Source: Albirhodobacter sp042466415 (GTDB lineage: Bacteria > Pseudomonadota > Alphaproteobacteria > Rhodobacterales > Rhodobacteraceae). Taken from it: a stretch of DNA of 64,000 bases. Location of the stretch: positions 248,001 through 312,000 of the forward strand of contig NZ_JAXHCH010000002.1 of assembly GCF_042466415.1 (NCBI RefSeq), given 5' to 3'. Below the pieces are notes generated by a model. That model searched no databases. It worked only from the letters and a program-made list of their open reading frames with translations, and was not told where the DNA came from. How positions within the stretch are numbered: position 1 is the first letter of the stretch; each line of letters starts with the position of its first letter. Made by a program: the position numbers and the translations under genes. Shown in pieces: positions 34,088 to 43,096 of this stretch.

Positions 34088-34822
34088 TCAGGTGAGGTGA
34101 CAGCTCACCTCGCCCAGCCCATCGATGCGGCCGAACACGTCGCCCGCAGTCGGCGTGTAGGTGAGGGGGTGAATTGACCCCGTGATCACGGTTTGGCCAG
34201 GTTTAAGCCCGCCGCAATGGTTGCCAATCGAACGGATCAGAGCTTTCAGTGTGGTGAGAGCCGAGCCGTCAGGCACTGAGGTTTCGCCGTCCAAGATCGT
34301 ACCTGTTGGGATCGTCATCCGTGCGTTGACAATGCCAAAATCGCGTCCGTCCCAAGTTGTGAGCGGCGTGCCAAGAATAAGGCCGTGGTTTATTTGGAAA
34401 TCGGCCAGCTTGGCGAGGGGATCTTGGGCGATAGCTCCGTTCAGCCGCGTCTCGACGAGTTCGATCACCGGAACGGGAAGGATGCAGCGCAGCAGGGCCG
34501 CATCAAAATCAACGTCCTCGGGCGCGGGAAGGGGGGCCATGATCCGCCAGCCAATTTCCAACTCAAGCCCCATTTGTGCGCCCATCGGCACGGTCGCGCC
34601 GCTGTCCCACGTGCGGTGCGCCACAATGGGCGCCCAGATCGAAGGCTGGTCTGGCTTGCGCGCGGTCTTGAAGCCCGAAATATCTGCATCCATCCCCTCA
34701 ATGACGCGGCCCTGTATCGCGTAGGCCTCCGCGAGAGTGTGAGGCGCGGAAATGGCACCATCGGCAGGAATACGCTGGCCCGATGTTTGGGCGAGGAGGA
34801 GGGCGTCGGAGAGGGCGTTCAT
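34088..34822 (-). CDS. 2-keto-4-pentenoate hydratase family protein (fumarylacetoacetase fold)
   Basis: A 244-residue protein. Start at 34822 (MNALSDALL), AAGGAT upstream. The pattern EAYAIQGRVIEGM...GFKTARK near residue 40-55, IELVETRLNG near 122, and LADFQINHGLILG near 147 are typical of MhpD/HpaH-type hydratases of meta-cleavage pathways. It would add water to 2-hydroxypentadienoate-type substrates. No other aromatic degradation genes are in the window, so the real substrate may be different. Confidence 0.75.
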   Translation of the reverse strand: MNALSDALLLAQTSGQRIPADGAISAPHTLAEAYAIQGRVIEGMDADISGFKTARKPDQPSIWAPIVAHRTWDSGATVPMGAQMGLELEIGWRIMAPLPAPEDVDFDAALLRCILPVPVIELVETRLNGAIAQDPLAKLADFQINHGLILGTPLTTWDGRDFGIVNARMTIPTGTILDGETSVPDGSALTTLKALIRSIGNHCGGLKPGQTVITGSIHPLTYTPTAGDVFGRIDGLGEVSCHLT

Positions 34823-34997
34823 ATCTGATCCTTGAATATAAGAGCCGCGCGGAAGATCAGTCTGCTGTCCGGTCAACGGGCGCGGCGGCCGTTCGTAAAG
34901 ATAAAATCGCAATGCGCCCTCACAGGCAAGCGGTGCTGGCGGGGCGGTTGCGAGATCACGCGCGGGGGAAGAAAGTTGAGAGAGGCAGCTAGATTGC

Positions 34998-35053
34998 CAA
35001 AGTGAAAGCGCCAAAGTGAGAGCCGCACAGTGAGAGCCGTAAAGTGAGACGGG
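34998..35053. repeat. Four-copy 14-bp tandem repeat
   Basis: Four units with an exact 14-base period: the core AGTGA recurs at 35001, 35015, 35029 and 35043, with copies 2 and 3 sharing AGTGAGAGCC. It lies between the PRC-barrel gene and the hydratase gene, next to an imperfect GC-rich hairpin (35051-35078) probably terminating the PRC-barrel transcript. Confidence 0.8.
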
Positions 35054-35097
35054 CCCGCCTCTGGTGAGGCAGGCCCGCGTAAGTGCAGCAAAATCGA

Positions 35098-36042
35098 TTA
35101 TTTCACGTCAAATTCCGGCTGCGCTTTCAGCGCTTCGACCGTGCTATCAATGTAGATGCGGTAATCATCACCATCATCCTGCGTCAGGATCTGCAATTCG
35201 TCGAAGGTCACGCCAACGGATTTTTCACCCATCCCCAGGAACCCTCCAACATTCACAACGACGGTTTCAATCTTGCCATCATCGCTCAGCACCAGCGAGT
35301 TGATGTCGCCGACGCTCTCGTCTTGCGGACCGTAGACTGTGACACCTTCAAGCCCGTCGGCCGTCATCTGGGAAACGGTGGCCATATCGGCTTCCGTGTA
35401 CCCTTCGCGTTCAACCATAGGGCGTGTCAGCATGTCTCGCGTTGCGGGGTCGTTCGTTGCCATATCGGCGCTCGAATGCGCGCCCTCGTTCATGGTTTCA
35501 TCGACCATCCCACCCTCTTGCGGGGCGCCATTGGCGGGGTTTTCTGCCTGCATCGCCGGATCAGTTGCTGGCGCTGCGGTCTCGGCGTTCGGATCACCGT
35601 AGACGGTGCCTTCGGCTGCACGCTCATATTCAGGGGCGGCCTCTAGGACCTCTTGCGATGTCGAGACGACGAGGAAGCGATCATCACTGTCGCCCTCTTC
35701 ATTCACGACAGTGATCGCATCCATCGATACCGCCACGTCGCGCTCACCCGCGCCCATCACGCCGCCGACGCCCAAGATCACGGCGCTCACTTGGCCATCT
35801 TGGGAAAGGATGATGTCGTTGATTTCCCCGATATCATCCCATTCTGCCTCGCCACCATCGGCGATTTGCATCCCCGCCTCAACGGGTGTTTCAGCATTGT
35901 AAATGCGCATCCCAATGAGGTCGGAGGCGTAGAAGTCGCCTTCTTGCATCTGCACGTCGCCAAAGCCTGTCATGCCAGATTGTGCCATCGCCGCGCCGGA
36001 AAGGGTGAGGGCAATTGCTGTCGTGGTCAAAAAGCGTTTCAT
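35098..36042 (-). CDS. Exported protein with two PRC-barrel domains
   Basis: A 314-residue protein. Start at 36042 (MKRFLTTTAIAL), GGAGGA upstream. Signal peptide 1-22 (AMA-QS). A first PRC-barrel unit spans about 36-110 (LIGMRIYNAETP, INDIILSQDGQVSAVILGVGG) and a second about 215-305 (GVTVYGPQDESVGDINSLVLSDDGKIETVVVNVGG). They are joined by a Pro/Ala/Thr-rich acidic linker of about 70 residues. A bipartite acidic protein of this type (pI low) occurs in many alphaproteobacteria; role in envelope or stress adaptation is suspected but not established. Confidence 0.85.
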   Translation of the reverse strand: MKRFLTTTAIALTLSGAAMAQSGMTGFGDVQMQEGDFYASDLIGMRIYNAETPVEAGMQIADGGEAEWDDIGEINDIILSQDGQVSAVILGVGGVMGAGERDVAVSMDAITVVNEEGDSDDRFLVVSTSQEVLEAAPEYERAAEGTVYGDPNAETAAPATDPAMQAENPANGAPQEGGMVDETMNEGAHSSADMATNDPATRDMLTRPMVEREGYTEADMATVSQMTADGLEGVTVYGPQDESVGDINSLVLSDDGKIETVVVNVGGFLGMGEKSVGVTFDELQILTQDDGDDYRIYIDSTVEALKAQPEFDVK

Positions 36043-36360
36043 GGTATCCTCCTCGTCTGTTTCGGATGCAGCGCGGTGCGGTATCGCTGCGCTGCAGGTT
36101 CGGGGAGACAACGCGCTTGTTTGGCGAGTGTTCCATAATAAACATCTTAAATATTCAAATTTTAGGCTTTGAAAACAAAGATAATACCTCTCACCCCGCA
36201 TTTACCCGCTTGTTTTCAAGGCTTCCGTTCAAGGGCACCCGCAATCTAAAAAATCTCAGATCGGATCGGCGCAGAGCTGTCGTCTGCGCGCGGGCCGCGG
36301 CTTACGCAGCCTGTCCGATTTGGGCATGGGCGCGTTCTTTATCCGCAGGCGAGCGCGGCG

Positions 36361-36400
36361 CAGGACGGGGCAGGACCGCGCAGGACGGGGCAGGACGGGG
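36361..36400. repeat. Four-copy 10-bp G-rich tandem repeat
   Basis: Units: CAGGACGGGG, CAGGACCGCG, CAGGACGGGG, CAGGACGGGG. Three are identical and one differs at two positions. The G runs could form a quadruplex, but only in part. Confidence 0.85.
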
Positions 36401-36507
36401 CCATGCGGGCGGGCGTGCTCGCATTGCGCAACGTCACGTGGCCGGAGGATGCAGGTGACGGGCGTGGATCAGCGCCGCGCGCGGATTTTTGTGGACACGC
36501 ACCGCAT

Positions 36508-36526
36508 TACCCTATCCATTAGGGTA
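36508..36526. promoter_or_regulatory. Dyad upstream of the HWE kinase gene
   Basis: TACCCTATCCATTAGGGTA, perfect 7-bp arms around TCCAT, ending 17 bases before the GTG start of the kinase gene. Candidate operator; binding protein unknown. Confidence 0.45.
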
Positions 36527-36542
36527 GATTACACGGGGTCGT

Positions 36543-38738
36543 GTGGTAAGTGACGCGTTGTCCGACATCTCGAAAGCAAAAAGCATGATCGCTACGGAGT
36601 CCCACAGTGCTACCGTTGAAAGCGCGCCGCCCTTGGTAGGGCAGGCACCTTTTCAACAGATGTTCGATGCGATGCCTGCGCTGGTCGCAGTGTTCCAGGG
36701 GCGCGACCACCTGTGCAGCTATTCAAACCCTGCGCATGACTTGATCGCAGGGCCCGCCACGGGGCGTAAGCTCCTTGATGTGTTCCCCTTATTTGAGGGG
36801 CAAGGGGTGGTGAAAACCTTTGACGCCGTGTTCACCACAGGGGCGCATGTCGAGATCCCCGAGGTGTTGATCGTGCACAACGGACAGCGCCTTCTCTATC
36901 GTTTTTCGCTACAACCATGGCGCGATCATTCGGGCGTGATCGCAGGCGTGATGAGCTTTGCAATTGATGTCACGCTGCAGGTTCAGGCGCGTTCGCAAGC
37001 CGAGTCCACCGCCCGTCAATTGGCCTTCGCGCTCGAAATCAGTGATGGCATTGGCATCTTCGATTGGGACACGCGGATCGATACAATTGCCGTCGATGAG
37101 ACCTTCATGCAGGCGTTCGGGATCGATCCCTCGCAGCCCCGTGATCGCTTGCCGCTTGGCACGTTCCTTGAAGCGATCCATCCCGAGGATCGCCCAAGAG
37201 TGGCGCAGGCGGTGCAACACGCCGTCGAAACCGGGGGCGAGTATTGGGAAGAGTTCCGCATCGCATCGCCCAACACCGCGCAGCGTCATGTTCTCGCGCG
37301 GGGGCGGTGTTTGCCCGACGCCGATGGACAGCCCGATCATTTTCTCGGCGTTGTGATCGACATCACAAAGCAGCATCGTGATCGCGAGTCCTTGCGCGAG
37401 AGCGAGGAGCGCCTGCAGTCGGTGGTTGCGGCGCTCGATCAAGGGTATTGCGTGGCTGAAATCATCTGTAACGAGGCGGGCGAGCCGGTCGATTACGAAT
37501 TCATCGACGTCAATCCGAAGTTCGAGCAGATGACAGGCCTGCAAAGCGCCACCGGCCGCCGGATGTTGGATCTCGTTCCAAACCTCGAAGACAAATGGGC
37601 GAAAATCTACGGCCGCGTCGCCCTCGAGGGCGAAACGGTGCGGTTCGAGGACGGCTCGGAGGCGATGGGGCGCTGGTTTGATGTGTTTGCAACCCCCGTT
37701 TTGCCGCGGGGGCGTTTCGCTGTGATCTTCCGCGATGTGACGGCCGAAAAGCGCACGCAAGACGCGCTGCGCAAAAGCGAGGCCGAGTTCCGCACCATCA
37801 CCGAAGCAATGCCACAAATCGTTTGGGCGACCTTGCCCGACGGGTATCACGATTTTTACAACGCGCGCTGGTACGAATTTACCGGTGTGCCGGAGGGCTC
37901 GACCGATGGCGAGGGGTGGAGCGATATCTTCCACCCCGATGATCAAGACCGCGCGTGGGAGCGTTGGCGCCATTCATTGGAAACCGGCGAACTTTACGAA
38001 ATCGAATATCGCTTGCGGCATCACTCGGGGCAGTACCGGTGGGTTCTAGGGCGCGCGCAACCGGTGCGAAACCCGCGCGGGGAGATCGTGCGCTGGCTTG
38101 GCACATGCACCGATATTCAGGAACTCAAGCTTGTCGCGGAACAACGCCAGTTGATGCTGGGCGAAATGAACCACCGTGTGAAAAACATCCTGTCGATGGT
38201 GAACGCAACCGTGATGCAGACGCTCCGGCAGGCAGAAACTATGGCGGATGCCCGCGAGTTGTTGCAATCTCGGATCTCGATGATGGCGCGCGCGCATGAT
38301 CGGTTGGTGAGCGCGACTTGGACGGACACCCGCATCCGCATCGTCGTTGACAGCGCCCTCGCGCCGCATCGCACGGGCGAGGGGCGGTTCGTTATTGAGG
38401 GGCCGGATTTGCCAATTTCGGCAAAACAGGCCTTGGCCTTGACGATGGCGCTGCATGAGCTTGCGACAAATGCGATCAAATACGGATCGCTTTCGCAGGC
38501 TGAGGGCTTGATCTGCATTCGCTGGAACGTGGTAGACGAGGTGTTTACGCTGACGTGGCGCGAGACGGGCGGGCCTGCGGTGCGCAAACCCTCGCGCAAC
38601 GGCTTTGGCAGCATGATGATCGAACAAGCTCTGCCTGCTTATTTCTCGGGGACGGCGGAACTTGCCTATCCGGTTGGGGGTTTAACCTTTGATCTCTGCG
38701 CGCCGCTCTCGGGCCTGACGGAAATACCGCCTGCCTGA
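36543..38738 (+). CDS. HWE-family sensor histidine kinase with several PAS domains
   Basis: About 731 residues from a GTG at 36543; an ATG at 36585 (MIATESHSA) is an alternative. No membrane segments. Four PAS units are seen at about 35-150, 155-285, 290-410 and 415-530 (the last with FYNARWYEFTGVPEGS and the PAC motif YRWVLGRAQPVRN). The kinase core begins with the phospho-His 544 in MLGEMNHRVKNILSM. The ATPase part has LHELATNAIKYG and the diagnostic WRETGGP that names the HWE family. HWE kinases in alphaproteobacteria sense light, oxygen or redox and often feed the general stress response; no partner regulator is adjacent. Confidence 0.88.
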   Translation: MVSDALSDISKAKSMIATESHSATVESAPPLVGQAPFQQMFDAMPALVAVFQGRDHLCSYSNPAHDLIAGPATGRKLLDVFPLFEGQGVVKTFDAVFTTGAHVEIPEVLIVHNGQRLLYRFSLQPWRDHSGVIAGVMSFAIDVTLQVQARSQAESTARQLAFALEISDGIGIFDWDTRIDTIAVDETFMQAFGIDPSQPRDRLPLGTFLEAIHPEDRPRVAQAVQHAVETGGEYWEEFRIASPNTAQRHVLARGRCLPDADGQPDHFLGVVIDITKQHRDRESLRESEERLQSVVAALDQGYCVAEIICNEAGEPVDYEFIDVNPKFEQMTGLQSATGRRMLDLVPNLEDKWAKIYGRVALEGETVRFEDGSEAMGRWFDVFATPVLPRGRFAVIFRDVTAEKRTQDALRKSEAEFRTITEAMPQIVWATLPDGYHDFYNARWYEFTGVPEGSTDGEGWSDIFHPDDQDRAWERWRHSLETGELYEIEYRLRHHSGQYRWVLGRAQPVRNPRGEIVRWLGTCTDIQELKLVAEQRQLMLGEMNHRVKNILSMVNATVMQTLRQAETMADARELLQSRISMMARAHDRLVSATWTDTRIRIVVDSALAPHRTGEGRFVIEGPDLPISAKQALALTMALHELATNAIKYGSLSQAEGLICIRWNVVDEVFTLTWRETGGPAVRKPSRNGFGSMMIEQALPAYFSGTAELAYPVGGLTFDLCAPLSGLTEIPPA

Positions 38739-38859
38739 GGAGGGTAACTTCAGCGCGCAGCTGGCCCGCCATTTGGCTCACCCCCCGAGCCGGATGGCGG
38801 CGTAAGTTGGTCGGGCGCCGGCAGGTGATCTGACTTTGTGTTGTGAAAAGGATGCTTGA

Positions 38860-39393
38860 ATGACCCGTCACCACCCGATCCATAATCCGGCCGCATCGGC
38901 AACCGCGCGCGCCAAAACCCTATCAGGTGTCCGGCATCTCATCGCGACTGTGGCGCTGGGCGCGATATTCACCACCCTGACTTTTGCGCGCGCGCAGGCG
39001 GAGGTGATCGGCAAGGTTGATGTCGATTGGTTGGGCAACGATATTATCGTCGAGGCATTTGAAGATCCCAAGGTCAAGGGGGTGACCTGTCATGTCACCT
39101 ATTTCGAACGCGGGCTGATCGACCGGTTGCAAAATGGCAATTGGTTTGAGGACCCGTCGAATTCGGCAATCTCGTGCCAGCAAACCGGCCCGATCACATT
39201 GGGGGATATCGACCGGTCTGATGAAGGGGAGTCCGTCTTTTCCGAACGTCGCTCCATCATTTGGAAGAGCCTTCAGGTAAAACGTATTTTTGACGAAACA
39301 CATCAGACACTTGTCTATGTTGTGCACGGCCAGCAGGTGCAAAATGGCTCCGCGAAAATGGCGATCTCGACGGTGCCTTTGTTCCAACCGTGA
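38860..39393 (+). CDS. creA: CreA family exported protein
   Basis: A 177-residue protein. A long basic N-terminus is followed by a hydrophobic segment (about 27-45) ending AQA-EV, a signal peptide or anchor. The mature part matches CreA: GKVDVDWLGNDIIVEAFEDPKVKGVTCHV, DPSNSAISCQQTGPI, and SERRSIIWKSLQVKRIFDE, including the two conserved cysteines. CreA is conserved in proteobacteria but its function is unknown. It follows the kinase gene by 121 bases. Confidence 0.85.
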   Translation: MTRHHPIHNPAASATARAKTLSGVRHLIATVALGAIFTTLTFARAQAEVIGKVDVDWLGNDIIVEAFEDPKVKGVTCHVTYFERGLIDRLQNGNWFEDPSNSAISCQQTGPITLGDIDRSDEGESVFSERRSIIWKSLQVKRIFDETHQTLVYVVHGQQVQNGSAKMAISTVPLFQP

Positions 39394-39645
39394 ACGCCCT
39401 ACGCGTCTCTCGGGGCGTCCGATGCGGCGCAAAAGCGCGGTGCGCGTGTGCAAGCAAAGCTGTCTCGCGTGCAAACAGTAGCCAATGGCGGTTTTTTCCC
39501 TAAATAATACTTGTGTTGCTACGAATTAACCGCCAATTCCCAGCGCCTGCGCGACCTCGTCTGCTTGGTTTTTGTGCGTCCCGTGAAGGGAGTGCATCTG
39601 CCACCTGTGACGCCGGTCAGCGCTACTGGAGTAACGAGGTCGAAA

Positions 39646-41370
39646 ATGACAGACAAAAAAGGCGAAAAAGAAATAGCCCCGCCGTTTACCGAGCTGGAAA
39701 TCAACACAACAACAGGCGGGTTTTACAACGGCTTTGCGATGGCCGTTGCCGTACCTGCCAAAATCATCATCTCGATCCTCGTGGTCTGGGCCATCTTCTG
39801 GCCGACGCAATCGGGGTCAATCCTTAGCGGATTGAACGGGGTGATCCTACAGTACTTTGCCGCTTGGTATATTTGGGTCGTGGCGTTCTTCGTCATCGTG
39901 TGCCTTTTGCTGGCCATCTGGCCTGCGGCAGGCAGGTTGAACCTCGGGATCGATGGCGAGAAACCGGAATTTAGCAATTTCTCCTGGTTCTCGATGATGT
40001 TCGGGGCCGGGATCGGCGTGGGCATGTTGACATGGGCCGTCGCCGAGCCTGTTTCGCATTTCGGATCAAACCCTGAAACGATCATGGGTCTGACGACTGG
40101 CGGCACGGCTGATAACGTTCGGATGGCCTATAAGTGGTCGTTCTTGCATTGGGGCTTTGGCGCGTGGGCGTGCTACGCGATCTGCGGTTTGTCGTTGGCA
40201 TTCTTCACCTATCGCCGCGGCTTGCCGCTCACGATCCGGTCGGGTTTGACGTCGCTCTTTGGCAATGCGCTGGCGGGGATTTTCGGCCATATCATTGATA
40301 TCGTGGCGGTTGTGGCGACAATCTTGGGCGTGGCGCAGACCCTCGGGTTCGGCGTTGACCAGTTCGTCGCGGGGCTGACCCGCATCGGCATCTCGGGTCT
40401 GACGACCGCGGATGGCGCGGCCAACACGATGGGGATCATCACCTCATTGGTTGTTATCATGGGCCTCTCGACCCTTTCGGCGCTGTCGGGCGTAGGCAAA
40501 GGCATCAAGTGGCTATCGAACATCAACATGGTTCTTTCGGTCGTGCTGCTGGGCTTCTTCATCATCTTCGGCGCGACATGGTTTGGCTTTAACGCGATGT
40601 TCCTCGGCCTGTGGGATTACGTTATCGCTCTGCCAACGTTGAGCTTTAACGTCTTTACCTCTGACGGTGTTGAGGGGTCGACATCCTTCCTCTTGGCGCA
40701 GTGGCAGGGCTGGTGGCCGGTGTTCTACTGGGCTTGGTGGATCGCCTTTGCGCCTTTCGTTGGCTTGTTCCTCGCGCGGATTTCGCGCGGTCGGACGATC
40801 CGAGAATTCGTTTTGGGCGCGATGATTGTGCCGGCTCTGATGTGCTTTGTGTGGTTCGCATGGGCGGGTGGTACGGCGATCGATCTGGAACTCAATGGCG
40901 GCGCGGGGGGTGTCATTTTTGATGCTGCCAATGGCGACAAAATCTTCGCGATGACAGAATTCATGCTCGCACCGATTGCGCCGTGGCTTGCATGGGGGAT
41001 GGCGGTTTTGATCGTCGTTCTTCTGCTGACCTTCCTCGTCACGTCTGCTGACTCTGCGGTGCTGATCGTGAACACGATCAACGCGGCGGGCGATGAAGGT
41101 CCGAAGGCGCGTCCTCATATCCTGTTCTGGGGCGTCGCTTTGGCGATGGTCGTTGCCGGTTTGCTGTTGTCGGGGGGGACTAAAGCCGTCCAAACCGCGA
41201 TGGTGATTGGCGCGCTGCCGTTCTCCTTCGTGATGGCGGTCATGGCGATCGCCCTCGTGAAGGCGATCTACTACGACACATTGCGCGAAAAAGCGGGCGT
41301 GCCGACCACTTATGACCAAATCGACGGCGCGACCGGCAATGGTTTGTCGTCAGGTTTGTCGGACGACTGA
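39646..41370 (+). CDS. BCCT family betaine/carnitine/choline transporter
   Basis: A 574-residue transporter. Start at 39646 (MTDKKGEKE), GAGG upstream. Twelve membrane segments; the BCCT signature region reads GIGVGMLTWAVAEPVSHF (about 130) and the C-terminal third has YWAWWIAFAPFVGLFLARISRGRTIREF. It imports a quaternary amine such as glycine betaine or choline with sodium or protons. A 250-base leader precedes it, longer than usual. Given the choline genes further on, it may serve osmotic or carbon supply; the exact substrate is unknown. Confidence 0.87.
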   Translation: MTDKKGEKEIAPPFTELEINTTTGGFYNGFAMAVAVPAKIIISILVVWAIFWPTQSGSILSGLNGVILQYFAAWYIWVVAFFVIVCLLLAIWPAAGRLNLGIDGEKPEFSNFSWFSMMFGAGIGVGMLTWAVAEPVSHFGSNPETIMGLTTGGTADNVRMAYKWSFLHWGFGAWACYAICGLSLAFFTYRRGLPLTIRSGLTSLFGNALAGIFGHIIDIVAVVATILGVAQTLGFGVDQFVAGLTRIGISGLTTADGAANTMGIITSLVVIMGLSTLSALSGVGKGIKWLSNINMVLSVVLLGFFIIFGATWFGFNAMFLGLWDYVIALPTLSFNVFTSDGVEGSTSFLLAQWQGWWPVFYWAWWIAFAPFVGLFLARISRGRTIREFVLGAMIVPALMCFVWFAWAGGTAIDLELNGGAGGVIFDAANGDKIFAMTEFMLAPIAPWLAWGMAVLIVVLLLTFLVTSADSAVLIVNTINAAGDEGPKARPHILFWGVALAMVVAGLLLSGGTKAVQTAMVIGALPFSFVMAVMAIALVKAIYYDTLREKAGVPTTYDQIDGATGNGLSSGLSDD

Positions 41371-41395
41371 GCCTCGCTGAGGTGAAATACGTGAG

Positions 41396-41424
41396 GGGGC
41401 GCTGCACATGCAGCGCCCCTTTTT
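41396..41424 (+). terminator. Rho-independent terminator of the BCCT gene
   Basis: GGGGCGCTGCA and TGCAGCGCCCC form an 11-bp perfect stem around a 2-base centre, followed by TTTTT. Confidence 0.9.
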
Positions 41425-41435
41425 ACATGCGTCCG

Positions 41436-42371
41436 TTAACGTTTCATGCGGTTCGACAAGATCACGCCGGCACAAATAATCAACACCGCGCTGGCCACGC
41501 CGATTGACAGGCGCTCCCCCAAAACAGGGACGGCGATCACGGCGGCGATTGCGGGGGCGAGTGCGCCGATGGTCGCGGCCGTCGACACCCCCAACCTGCT
41601 GATCGCTACCGCATAGGTCATGCTGGAAATCACCCCCGCGCCGATGCCCTGCACGAGGAGGAAGGGGAGGGCGTCTTCAAAGGTTGCGCCGCCTTGGTGA
41701 AAGCTCAGGTTGCTGGGGATCACGCCGAGAGCCCAGAGCACTGCTAGAGCCACCGCCGAGGGAACGGACATCACAATCGCACAGCCGACAGGATCGAGCC
41801 CGCTTCCGCGTTGGCCCATCGAATAGCTCGCCCAGAGCAAACTTGCTCCAAGCAGATAAAGGATGCCTTTCAAGCTCTCCGAGGAGACGCCGCCCGCGCT
41901 CGCTACCAAGACCGCGGCCCCCGCCATAATGATCACCATTCCCGTCATGCGCCCCTTGGACGGGCGCTCACGCGTCGTAAGCCAGAGTAACACCGCGACC
42001 GAGATCGGCGTCGTGCCCGCAATCAGCGCACCAACATGGGTTGCGGAGGTCTGCGCGCCGCCCAAAGCCGCGAGATAGATGAACGGCGCCCCCGCACCAA
42101 TGGCGATAAGCGCCGCGTTGCGCAGCGGCATGGCGCGGACCATCGCAAGACGCGCAGGCATGAACGGCAATAAGATCAGCGCAGGCACGACCGACCGAAT
42201 GAGCGCTACATCCCCAATCGTGAGAGCTGACGCGCTCGCCGCGCGGGTGGCGAGGGCAAAGCTCGCCCAGATCAACACCGTCAAAGCAATCGCCGCGTAT
42301 CCGATCAACATCTGCACACGTTGCGCGCGCGCATCCGCGAAAAAGGCAGCATCCACAGGGGGCGTTATCAT
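41436..42371 (-). CDS. DMT family (EamA) transporter
   Basis: A 311-residue protein with ten membrane segments in two EamA repeats (about 20-160 and 165-305). The start has a GAGGTAGGA site; an internal ATG at 42311 is less well placed. DMT exporters of this kind export amino acids or metabolites. It is divergent from an Lrp/AsnC regulator, a common pairing for amino-acid exporters, so an amino acid or related solute is the likely substrate. Confidence 0.85.
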   Translation of the reverse strand: MITPPVDAAFFADARAQRVQMLIGYAAIALTVLIWASFALATRAASASALTIGDVALIRSVVPALILLPFMPARLAMVRAMPLRNAALIAIGAGAPFIYLAALGGAQTSATHVGALIAGTTPISVAVLLWLTTRERPSKGRMTGMVIIMAGAAVLVASAGGVSSESLKGILYLLGASLLWASYSMGQRGSGLDPVGCAIVMSVPSAVALAVLWALGVIPSNLSFHQGGATFEDALPFLLVQGIGAGVISSMTYAVAISRLGVSTAATIGALAPAIAAVIAVPVLGERLSIGVASAVLIICAGVILSNRMKR

Positions 42372-42482
42372 GCAATCCTACCTCATAATTTCGTCCTGTA
42401 TATGCGGTTTCCGGCGGCATGTGATTGCGAATTATTGCTTGATGAGGTCTATTTGAGGCAGAATCTGCCAATGAGGGGCGCT

Positions 42483-42941
42483 ATGGATAGTAAAGATCGC
42501 CAGATCATCAAAGCTCTGCAAGAAAACGGGCGCCTGACAAACCAAGATCTGGCGGAGAAGGTTAACCTATCCCCGTCCCCCTGCCTGCGTCGCACGCGTG
42601 CGTTAGAGGAGAGCGGCGTGATCAAGGGATATACCGCGATCGTGGACGAGAAAGCGTACGGTCTTCCGATTACGGTGTTGGTGCGGATCCGTCTGGAAAG
42701 TCACGCAGGCGCGGTGGTCAATCTGTTCGAAAAGAAGGTCTGCGAAACCGAGCAGATTCTGGATTGTTACGTTATCAGCGGGACAGACGATTACTTGTTG
42801 CGGGTTTTGGTCGAGGATTTACAGGGATACGAGACCTTCGTGCGTGTGAAACTGCACGCCATTCCCGGCATCGCATCGATTGATACGAGTTTCGCATACG
42901 GGATTTTGAAGCAATCATCGGTGTTCCCACGATTGCTCTAG
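42483..42941 (+). CDS. Lrp/AsnC family transcriptional regulator
   Basis: A 152-residue regulator. Start at 42483 (MDSKDRQIIKAL), AGGGG upstream; an ATG at 42471 is also in frame. The HTH is at 8-55 (LTNQDLAEKVNLSPSPCLRRTRALEESGVI) and the RAM effector domain at 70-148 (CYVISGTDDYLLRVLVED). It is divergent from the EamA exporter across 111 bases and probably activates it in response to an amino acid. Confidence 0.88.
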   Translation: MDSKDRQIIKALQENGRLTNQDLAEKVNLSPSPCLRRTRALEESGVIKGYTAIVDEKAYGLPITVLVRIRLESHAGAVVNLFEKKVCETEQILDCYVISGTDDYLLRVLVEDLQGYETFVRVKLHAIPGIASIDTSFAYGILKQSSVFPRLL

Positions 42942-43096
42942 GCGCAAAATATAAGGGCGTTTTTAAACGGGAAAGCCCGCGGCGTGCACCAAAGTCACAC
43001 TGCGCAAGGCCTGTGCGAGGAGAGAGCCATAACCCGCTTGTGACTGATTCGCCTGCGGGGTATTTATTAATCTCAGTCTACAATACAGGTAAAAAA

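Larger units (their letters stand above)
36043..36542. other. 500-base intergenic region with repeats
   Basis: Contains no supported gene. From 5' to 3': the leader of the PRC-barrel gene, a short AT-rich stretch, the 10-bp tandem repeat at 36361-36400, and a dyad TACCCTA-N5-TAGGGTA at 36508-36526 just before the HWE kinase start. Confidence 0.5.

Noticed and set aside
36909..37973. 354-codon open frame on the minus strand
   Set aside because: Antisense to the HWE kinase PAS region; no family resemblance.
39394..39645. Possible riboswitch in the long leader of the BCCT gene
   Set aside because: One short CGCCGG-type hairpin is seen but no known riboswitch core.
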